Program-made: the position numbers and the translations under genes
NCBI GenBank assembly: GCA_032173675.1
Contig: JAVKPL010005440.1
Span: forward strand, 41,824-105,823
DNA length: 64,000 nucleotides
Reading direction: 5' to 3'
DNA from: Gastrolobium villosum
Lineage: Eukaryota; Streptophyta; Magnoliopsida; Fabales; Fabaceae
The notes under the pieces: generated by a model
Seen by the model: the letters and a program-made list of their open reading frames with translations, nothing else
Told to the model about the DNA's origin: nothing
Databases searched by the model: none
Shown here: in pieces, positions 56,364 through 64,000 of the stretch
Numbering within the stretch: the stretch's first letter is position 1
Layout of the letters: every line of letters begins with the position of its first letter

Positions 56364-56777
56364 TGATGATGACAAACTCAAAATAAAAAAAAGGTTAGTA
56401 TTGCATGTTGACACTCCTGTTTAGAATTGACACTCCCCCTGAATATATGATTGATATATAAGGTGTCATTTATGTTTGAATTTTATTCTCCCCCTCTTTA
56501 ACTTAATATATGCTTATGATTTTTTTGTTTTTAATTGTCACATGTTTCTCCCCCTTTGGCAACATCAAAAAGCATAAGTAGATAAGGAGAAAACATTAGA
56601 TAGTCCATGCAAAAAAAATAAGGAAACAGAAGAATAGTGCATAATAAAGCAAAATGGAAGCAACCAGTTCATAAAGTTAGAGTCCTAGAGAAGCAAAATG
56701 TTCAAAGTATCTTGGCAAAACAGAAGCATAAGATAAGCCCAAAAAAAAAAAAACATAAAGAAAATAACTGATGAGAA
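56364..56777 (-). other. noncoding region of F between extra ORF and 3' LTR
   Basis: Contains repeated C-rich runs on the plus strand (CTCCCCCT at about 56431, 56481 and 56540), that is, additional polypurine-like tracts on the sense strand. No gene. Confidence 0.6.
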
Positions 56778-57871
56778 CTAAAAGTCATCAGAGTCATGTG
56801 GAGGCGGTGGTGGTAGAGATGGAAGAGGAGGAATGTTGAGATGATCCTCAATGCGCTTCAGACGAAGCTCCGTATTAGCATGCCTAAAGTTCAAAGAGGC
56901 AAAGCCGGATTCCATAGTAGTCTGTAGCCGATTAATAGATGTGAGAATGGATCCCAAACTATGGTCCGCTGAGGAAGAAGAATCAGCAGGAGGATCAGCG
57001 GCTGGAGGATGAGGGTCCTCATGAATGTCAGCAGGACCTGCTCCAATGTCAGGAGGAGCAGTCGTCTTACACCAGATGCCATTGATTTGTTTGATTTGCA
57101 TTTGGGCCAGCAGATGCATTCCAAGTTTGTGTACGGCATCGCACAGAGTTTCACCTTCCATGAAGATTTGCTGATGACGCAGAATCTCAACAATGACAGT
57201 AGCATAGGGAAGTGCCCCCGAGGAGTTCTCGGCTTTAATCATTTGTGAGCAGATAAAGTAAGGCCAGTTGAAACTAATTTTGGAGCGAATAACCCACATG
57301 AGAAAGATATCAGCATCAAGCACCCGAGAGTAGTTAGAGGATCTCGGTGACAGCATGTGAGTGACCACATAAGGTAGAATCTGGTGTCCATAGTTAACAT
57401 GGACACGCTGAACTTGGACTGTGTGACGATGATGCCGGGCTCCACAATAGACTGTGTGAAGGCATACTTGTCATATTGGGGAAATGAATACACACCGTAT
57501 TTGTGTCCGGTGTATGCAGAGCCAATGATGCAGGGCCATTCACTAGGCGGTACCGAGAAGATCTTGCCCTTGATATCAGCTTTGAGTGTATCATTGACAA
57601 AGCTGACAGTGCAGTAGAAAGCTCGAATCATGTCTTCGGAGTATGGCTCTTTGAGGAGAGTCAATTGTAGGACTCCAGCATGAGCCAAGAGATCACAGAT
57701 TTCAAATCCTTCATCACTCAGAAATTGAATATCCAAGCATTTCGAAGCGATGACCGGACGGGAGGCATAGTGTTCTTTGAAGGTGGCATATTTGGCAGCG
57801 GTAGAAAAGTATTTGCCATATAGACATGAACCGCGTGGCCTCTTGCGAATTGGGTGAGATGAGGAATCCAT
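56778..57871 (-). pseudogene. extra ORF of element F in env position, homologue of the D extra ORF
   Basis: The start was chosen at 57871 (MDSSSHPIRKRPRGS, basic N-terminus like D's) because an acceptor-like CTGTAG lies just upstream; the open frame itself extends to 57925. The core shows KEPYSEDMIRAFYCTVSF with IKGKIFSVPPSEWPCIIG, then LPYVVTHMLSPRSSNYSRVL and ISFNWPYFICSQM. These are the same blocks, in the same order, as the D ORF (AIAREFYAKAY; VRGKQVKYDAYTIQKLL; ARVWFHFIVSNIMPSSNQAE; LPILLQDSIYDMA). A proline/serine-rich linker, a short coiled-coil-like stretch and a proline-rich acidic tail follow. A one-base indel near 57420 splits it into two frames (57925-57239 and 57368-56778). No membrane segment seen. 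Function unknown. Confidence 0.75.
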
Positions 57872-57891
57872 GAAATGAAGTGATGAAAATC

Positions 57892-58758
57892 CTACAGAAT
57901 AAAATTGTGCCAAGTTAGGTTCCAAGTAAATATCGCACCAGTCAAGTCACAAAATAGTGACAATGTATGAAAGATTCATGAACACTTAAACATGAACACT
58001 TAGACATAGTTCCCTCAAATAAAAAAATTGATGCAAAGAGATCGAACGACACACATGGTTCTACACACACGTTTTGGAATAGCACAGAACAGAAAAAAAT
58101 AGCATGATTCTACAAGGCATGAGACAGAAAAAAATGACCACATAACAGTAAAAAAATTCGCAGGAAATAACAGAACAGCACAAAAACCCCAAAAAAAAAA
58201 TTGATCACATATAAAAAATGGTCACATAATACATGAGACTAAAGGAAAAAAAAAGATGCAGACCAACACGTATGAAAATAATGATCAAAAAAAAAATTGA
58301 AATGGAAGTAATAGAAAATAAAAAAAAAAGGCAGAACCCTAAATGTATGATGCATGAATGGCAGATGTTGTGCAACAAAAAAAATGAGAACATGTGTAAT
58401 CCAAATGAAACAGAATCAAGTGCATAAAAAAAAAAGAACCGAACAGAACAATGCAGGAGAAGAAGAAAAAATATGCAGATACACAATGGGCAGAGAAAGA
58501 AGAAAAAAAAAGTTGAACGAAAGAAAAGAAAAAAAAAGGATGCAGATGCAGTATATAGCTGAACGAAAGAAAAGAAAAAAGATGCAGAACAAAAAAGGAT
58601 GCACAACATGGCATATTATGTTGCATTAAAAAAAACAGAACTTGGTTTAGAGAGGATGCAGATGCAGTATGAACATGGCATAGGGAGGATGCATTAACAC
58701 AAGGATGCATTAAAAAGCCCTAAACGAAATGGGAAAAAAAAAAGAGGAGAGATCAAAC
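57892..58758 (-). other. candidate leader intron of the F extra ORF
   Basis: The minus strand is strongly T-rich here (many runs of 7-10 T), as in plant introns. It is bounded by a donor-like CAAGG|GTTTGATC (58758) and an acceptor-like TTCTGTAG (57892) twenty bases before the ATG. The short ORFs across it are homopolymer artefacts. Inferred, no transcript data. Confidence 0.4.
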
Positions 58759-58930
58759 CCTTGATGCGCAGAGAGGTGCCCAAACGGAAGAGGAAGAGTA
58801 TGCACTGGACGATTCGGAGGGGATGGGTCGATTTTGAGAGGGGAAGGGAGGGGGGGACGCAGGCTTCTTGGTTGATGGGGGGCTTGCTTTGCGTTTCTGA
58901 TGCGCGAAGTTTTAAAGGCTGTAATCGCAT
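58759..58930 (-). promoter_or_regulatory. candidate internal promoter and leader of F
   Basis: Downstream of the palindromes the sense strand has a TATA-like CCTTTAAAAC (about 58910-58919), then a C/T-rich leader to the putative donor at 58758. The base composition differs sharply from the T-rich stretch that follows. Confidence 0.4.
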
Positions 58931-58986
58931 GGTAATCGATTACCCTTCTTGGTAATCGATTACCAAAGTGATGGTAATCGATTACC
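58931..58986. repeat. internal GGTAATCGATTACC palindrome array of F
   Basis: Perfect 14-base palindromes at 58931, 58951 and 58973 (20- and 22-base spacing), identical to those in the LTR at 55891-55946. They lie about 1 kb upstream of the extra-ORF ATG and after the end of pol. Confidence 0.93.
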
Positions 58987-59193
58987 CAAGCGTACTAGGC
59001 AGAAACAGGGCTCGAAACAGAGAGGAAAGAAAAGGTTTGGGAGGGGGTGGGGGGAAACCATGTGACATATAATAGATATAATCTTTGAATTTTATACATG
59101 GAAAAAAAAGAAAATAAAAAAATATGTAATGCGTTTTAAAAACAGGATTAGATGAATTAAAAATGAGATGAAATGAAGACATTTAGCAAGTAA
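58987..59193 (-). other. spacer after pol of F
   Basis: About 200 bases with G-rich and A-rich runs on the plus strand. No gene seen. Confidence 0.5.
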
Positions 59194-59640
59194 TCATATG
59201 TATGATGGATCAATGAGACCAATTTCTCTTCTTAAGTTATAGAATACTTCCCTTGGGAGTGGTTTGGTGAAGATGTCTGCCAATTGCTTTGAGGATTCCA
59301 CAAATTCCAAGATGCAATCTCCACTTTGCACATGATCTCTTATGAAATGATGTCTAATATCAATATGTTTAGTTCTAGAGTGCATGATGGGATTTTTTGT
59401 GAGGTTTATGGCACTAGTGTTATCACACCTTATAGGGATGTGATCAAGTTCAACCCCAAAGTCCTTGAGTTGTTGTTTCATCCAAATGATTTGAGCACAA
59501 CAACTACCGGCCGCCACGTATTCGGCTTCGGCCGTGGACAAAGCCACACTATTTTGTTTCTTGCTATGCCAAGATAAAAGAGCAACCAAGAAAGTGGCAA
59601 GTGCCACTAGTGCTCTTCCTATCCAATTTGCATCCCGCAA
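59194..59640 (-). pseudogene. element F RNase H, end of pol
   Basis: Open for 148 codons: LLSWHSKKQNSVALSTAEAE, YVAAGSCCAQIIWMKQQLKD, IRCDNTSAINLTKNPIMHSR, KHIDIRHHFIRDHV and ADIFTKPLPREVF. These are the final RNase H blocks of copia pol. It is in a different frame from the upstream pol because of a one-base loss near 59575-59590. Confidence 0.9.
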
Positions 59641-62287
59641 AGTCGGAATCGGAATAGCCTATTAGCTCACATGATGCACCCTTAGGGTACCATAATCCCG
59701 TTTGTGAAGTGCCCACAAGATATCTCATAATTCTTTTTACGGCACTTAAGTGTGATTCCTTAGGATTAGCTTGGAATCTAGCACACATGCATACACTAAA
59801 CATGATGTCGGGCCTACTTGCGGTTAAGTAAAGGAGTGAGCCGATCATACCTCGATATTTAGTGATCTCTACGGATTTACCTCCTTCATCCTTGTCTAAA
59901 GAACAAGATGTACTCATGGGAGTATCAATAGCTTTGGAGTTGTCCATTCCAAATTTTTTGAGTAACTCCTTGCAATATTTAGCTTGGTTGATGAATATTC
60001 CATCCTTTTGTTGCTTTATTTGGAGACCGAGGAAGAAGTTGAGCTCTCCCATCATGGACATCTCAAATTCACTTTGCATAAGGTTGGCAAACTCTTCACA
60101 AAGGTGAACATTAGTGGCACCAAATATAATATCATCAACATAGATTTGTGCAAATAATAGATGATCATTTTTCTTCTTTATAAAGAGAGTTGTATCCACT
60201 TTTCCTCTTGAAAATTCTTTTTCTAAAAGAAATTTACTCAATCTTTCATACCAAGCTCTTGGAGCTTGTTTCAAACCATATAAAGCCTTTTTAAGTTTAA
60301 AAACATGGTTAGGTAAGTCATGATCTTCAAAACCGGGAGGTTGATCAACATATACTTCTTCTTGAATATATCCATTTAAAAAGGCACTTTTAACATCCAT
60401 TTGAAAGAGTTTAAAATCCATTATACATGCAAATGCAAGTAACAATCTAATAGCTTCTAATCTAGCAACGGGAGCATAAGTTTCATCATAATCAATTCCT
60501 TCCTCTTGATTATATCCTTTAGCAACAAGTCTAGCTTTGTTTCTAGTTATTATGCCATTTTCATCAAGCTTGTTCCTAAAGACCCATTTGGTTCCAATTA
60601 TTGGATAATCATTTGGTTTTGGCACAAGTTCCCAAACTTGATTTCTTTCAAATTGATTTAGTTCTTCTTGCATTGCCAAGAACCAATGTTCATCAATAAT
60701 TGCTTCATTTATGGTCTTAGGTTCAATTTGAGAAACAAAAGCTAAGTGATTACAAATATTTCTAATTGAGTTTCTAGTAGTTACCCCTTTAGATATATCA
60801 CCAATTACCGCATCAATGGGGTGTCCTCTTGCTACTCTCCAATCTTGTGGTGGATTGTTTCCATCATTGGTTTGTTGACTAGGTGATTCTTCATTGTTTG
60901 CTTCCTTTTCTTTTTGCCTTTCATTTTCCTCTTTGTCATTCAAGTTTATGTTTTCCATGCTTCCTATAATATCATCATCACAAAGTTCCTTTCTAGGCAA
61001 GGCATTGTTAGTTTCATTAAATACAACATGAATAGACTCTTCAATGACCATTGTTCTTTTGTTATAGATTCTATAAGCTCTACTTGTTAGTGAATATCCT
61101 AGAAATATGCCTTCATCAGCTTTAGAGTCAAATTTGCCAAGGTTTTCTTTTCCATTATTTAAAACAAAACATTTGCAACCAAAGACATGAAAATATGAAA
61201 TATTGGGTTTTCTCCCTCTGTAAAGTTCATAGGGAGTTTTCTTCAAAATAGGTCTAATTAAAGCACGGTTCATAACATAACATGCGGTGCCAACGGCTTC
61301 CGCCCAAAAATATTTTGGAAGATCATTTTCATTTAACATGGTTCTAGCAAGTTCTTCTAATACACGATTTTTCCTTTCTACAACTCCATTTTGTTGTGGA
61401 GTCCTAGGAGCGGAAAAATTATGTTCAATGCCATTTTCTTCACAAAAGAGTTCAAAATCTTGATTTTCAAATTCTCCACCATGATCGGTTCTAATTGAAA
61501 CAATATTTGAAGATTGTTCATTTTGAATGAGTTTGGCTAGTCTCTTGAATGATTTAAAAGCATCGCTTTTATATGTAAGAAATAAGGTCCAAGTATAGCG
61601 AGAATAATCGTCCACAATGACCAAAGCATAGTAATTGCCACCAAAGCTCATAGTTCTAGTTGGTCCAAAAAGATCCATATGTAAAAGTTGTAAAGGCTTT
61701 GTGGTAGAAACAATATTTTTTGATTTAAAAGAAGCCTTTACTTGTTTTCCCATTTGACAAGCATCACAAACTTTATCTTTTTCAAATTTGAGCTTTGGTA
61801 GTCCAATTACTAAGTCTAAGGATATCAATTTACTTAATTGACCCATGCCAATGTGTGCTATTCTTCTATGCCATAACCAAGAGTCATCTTCCTTACTAAT
61901 CAAACAATTATCATCATTTGAAGGCATACCATCTAAGTCTATCATATAAATGTTATCCACTCTATGACCAATAAACTTAACTTGCCCATTAATTATACTT
62001 TCGATTTTACAAGAGGTTGAGTCAAAAATGACTTTATAATTTTTATCACATAATTGACTAATGCTAAGCAAGTTATGTCTAAGGCCCTCGACGAGTAAAA
62101 CATTTTCTATAGAGACAGAGAAGGAATTACCAACTTTTCCAATGCCGAGTATCTTTCCTTTGTTGTTATCACCATAGGAAACATGTCCATTCTCTTTCTT
62201 TGTGAATGATTGAAATTTAGTTACATCTCCCGTCATGTGACTTGAGCACCCACTATCCAAGTACCACTTGGAGCTCTTAGCTTTCAA
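59564..62287 (-). pseudogene. element F pol: protease, integrase, reverse transcriptase, RNase H start
   Basis: Open for 907 codons. Rough residues: protease at 5-20 (KWYLDSGCSSHMTGD, Asp-Ser-Gly intact); integrase zinc domain 140-185 (WHRRIAHIG, CDACQMGK); core with MDLFGP, IRTDHGGEF and NGVVERKNRV (DDE intact); RT about 535-780 with WVFRNKLDENG, DVKSAFLNGYIQEEVYVDQ and YVDDIIFGA; RNase H start GYSDSDFAGCKLDRKSTSG. In the protease-leading frame a TAG lies upstream at about 62300, and gag ends in another frame, so gag and pol are now disconnected. Apart from that and the 3' frameshift, pol is well preserved. Confidence 0.92.
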
Positions 62288-62306
62288 ACAAACCTACATC
62301 ACAAAG

Positions 62307-63950
62307 TCAAGATTTAATCTTTGGTACCCACACCATGTTGGGTCCTTGTGTGTTAGTCTTGGGCTTAGTTCCCTTAGGAACCCATACTTTCTTTTGCCCA
62401 ATAATACCATTCCTTCTAACTTTACATGTGGAAGCACTATGACCTTTTCCACCACAATGAAAGCATTTAATGAATGGGCTACTTGTCATGTAGGATGGAG
62501 AAATGAAAAAGTTTTTATATGATTTTTCTTGTGTGCTAGTGTCAAAGCCTAAACCGGATTTGTTAAACATGCATCTTTGTTTACCAAGCAACACATTTAA
62601 GTTATCTCTTCCACATGTGAATTTGCTTAGAATTCCATTTAAATCATCAATTTCATTGCTTAGATCTTTACATGATGTACATGATGATGAAGATGCATGA
62701 TCATTTGAAGATAGGCATTTGATGCAACCAATGCTAGCATCAAGTAATTTGAGAGTTTCATTTTCATCCTTCAATTCTTTAATTTCATTTTCTAAAGATG
62801 CAACTTGTTTTTCCAAATAACTAATAGTTTTTCTTGATGCTCTAAGAGTTTTAACATGTTTTAGTGTTTCATTATACATTTCTTCAAACATGTCAGACAA
62901 CTCATCATATGAAGGGGAAATAGTAGAGCAAGAAGAGTTTACCTCGGTTTCGGATTCATTTTTGTCCTCATTTGCCATTAGACATATATGTTGGGTTTCT
63001 TTACTTGATTTCTCCGATGGTCTTCCATCTTGCATGAAGCATAGGTTTGCTTCTTCCTTGGAGTCATCATCGGAGGAACTAGATTCGTCATCCCAAGCAA
63101 GATAAGCCTTCTTGAAGTTCCTTCTATCCTTGCCTTGCTTCTTTTCATTTTTGTCTTTCTTTTGAGCATTTGGACAATCCGATTTGTAGTGACCGACTTT
63201 TCCACATTCAAAGCAAGTGACGGTGAGTTGGGAGGATCCTTCATCTTTAGATCTTCTTCTAGGAGGAAATGATGATTTCTTTGTGAAATTCTTCTTAAAG
63301 AATTTTCCATACTTCTTTACGAAGAGACTCATTTCATCTTCATCAAGACCATTTTCGGAATCTCCATCTTCTTTTTCCTCATCCTTTTCTTTGCTTGGTG
63401 TTGAGGCTTTCAAGGCAATTCCCTTACTTTTTTTGATGGCTTGTTCCTTTAAGCTTATTCTGGTTAGCTCCATTTCATACTCTTGAAGCTTGCCGAACAA
63501 GGTTGCAAGATCCATGGTTTTTAGATCTTTTGATTCCGTAATGGCCGTCAACTTGGGTTGCCATTCTCTATTGTGCACACTTCTCATCACCTTAGAAATC
63601 AACTCAAGGTTAGTAAAAGATTTATCTAAAGCATTTAAATGAGTGACAAGGTGTGTGAATCTTTTTTGCATACTTTGAATACTTTCATTTTCATGAATCT
63701 CAAACATTTCAAATTCTCTAGTGAGTGTATTTAATTTTGTAAATTTAACATCACTAGTTCCTTCATGGGTTATTTGAAGAATATCTCACATTTCCTTACC
63801 ATTCTTACAGTTTGACACACGAAAGTATTCATCACGACCTAAGGCATTTGTGATTAAATTTTGAGCTCTAGCATTCCAATTTCCTTTCTTAATTTCATCA
63901 TCAGTGTAATCATCTATATCTCATTAGATTGAAGAAATAACACTCTTATC
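62307..63950 (-). pseudogene. element F gag, N-terminus deleted
   Basis: The open frame from 63707 is preceded in frame by NWNARAQNLITNALGRDEYF and a TGA (63786-63788) where a Trp codon is expected. The gag domain (MQKRFTHLVTHLNALDKSF) is followed by a charged Glu/Asp/Lys stretch, a zinc knuckle CFECGKVGHYKSDC, a Ser/Asp-rich acidic part, a coiled coil (about residues 265-320: TLKHVKTLRASRKTISYLEK onward) and a second knuckle CFHCGGKGHSASTC. It ends with MVWVPKIKS and a stop. The upstream coding part is replaced by LTR sequence at 63952. Confidence 0.88.
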
Positions 63951-63951
63951 T

Positions 63952-64000
63952 TTTCGCAAAGTACCTCCTTTGATGTTTTAAAGACTATTTCTTCAATAAA
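63952..64000 (-). repeat. 5' LTR of element F, partial, joined directly to gag
   Basis: CTTTTCGCAAAGTACCTCC onward matches 55205-55254 of the 3' LTR to the window edge. The inner LTR end (about 50 bases), the primer site, the leader and the start of gag are missing, so a deletion joined the LTR interior to gag. Confidence 0.85.

Larger units (their letters stand above)
55150..64000 (-). mobile_element. Sirevirus-like Ty1/copia element F, minus strand, extends beyond the window
   Basis: Order on the minus strand: 5' LTR fragment (63952 to beyond 64000), gag, pol, long spacer, extra ORF, polypurine tract, 3' LTR 55150-56350. The protease motif WYLDSGCSSHMTGD, two-knuckle gag and an ORF after pol fit the Sirevirus lineage. 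The primer site, leader and gag N-terminus are deleted. Gag, pol and the extra ORF carry frameshifts or stops. Confidence 0.85.

Noticed and set aside
58205..58710. Several overlapping ORFs rich in Phe, Lys, Arg or Met
   Set aside because: They arise from A/T homopolymer runs in a T-rich, intron-like stretch and have no domain or homologous counterpart.

Overview
This window is plant nuclear DNA, most probably from a dicot and plausibly a legume, taken from a repeat-rich (pericentromeric-type) region. I see no ordinary host gene, tRNA, rRNA or CRISPR array. Almost every recognisable coding stretch belongs to an LTR retrotransposon. The plant assignment rests on chromodomain-bearing Ty3/gypsy elements, an Athila-type element primed by tRNA-Asp, a Sirevirus-like Ty1/copia element, and initiator-Met-type primer sites (TGGTATCAGAGC). 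The legume suggestion is only an impression from the element families.

Layout. (1) 1-1848: LTR-like fragments plus a cluster of hairpins. (2) 1849-9872: copia element A, minus strand, with its 3' LTR cut short. (3) 9873-18913: chromovirus B, minus strand, decayed. (4) 18914-50724: chromovirus E, plus strand, 5' half not visible, with its pol split after 20365 by Athila-like element D (20366-47488, minus; target duplication GACAT). D's 3' LTR is split by chromovirus C (21642-34110, minus; duplication CTTAG). C's 3' LTR is split by a 2.3-kb solo copia LTR of the A family (24011-26337; duplication CACAC). D also carries a strange 1.9-kb chimeric insert (37184-39108; duplication GTGAC). For the solo LTR and C, the empty site survives in the partner LTR. 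For D and the chimeric insert, the host reading frame joins across the insertion. (5) 50725-55149: LTR-like DNA, a copia reverse-transcriptase relic and a probable hAT-type nonautonomous element. (6) 55150-64000: Sirevirus-like copia element F, minus strand, running off the window.

How the parts work together. Each autonomous family encodes Gag, protease, integrase, reverse transcriptase and RNase H. C is nearly intact (one frame break in gag); A, B, D, E and F are pseudogenised. The most interesting signal is shared by two unrelated superfamilies. Both D (Ty3/Athila) and F (Ty1/Sirevirus-like) carry, between pol and the 3' LTR, an extra ORF that looks homologous (resembling the 'putative plant transposon protein' domain). 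In both elements this ORF is preceded by the same kind of palindrome array that sits just upstream of the TATA box in that element's own LTR. In both, the array is followed by a TATA-like sequence, a short leader and a plausible leader intron ending just before the ATG. This suggests that the extra ORF has its own LTR-like promoter and a spliced transcript.

Coordinates of element ends were read by eye from TG/CA termini, primer sites, polypurine tracts and duplications. Ends in decayed elements may be off by a few bases.
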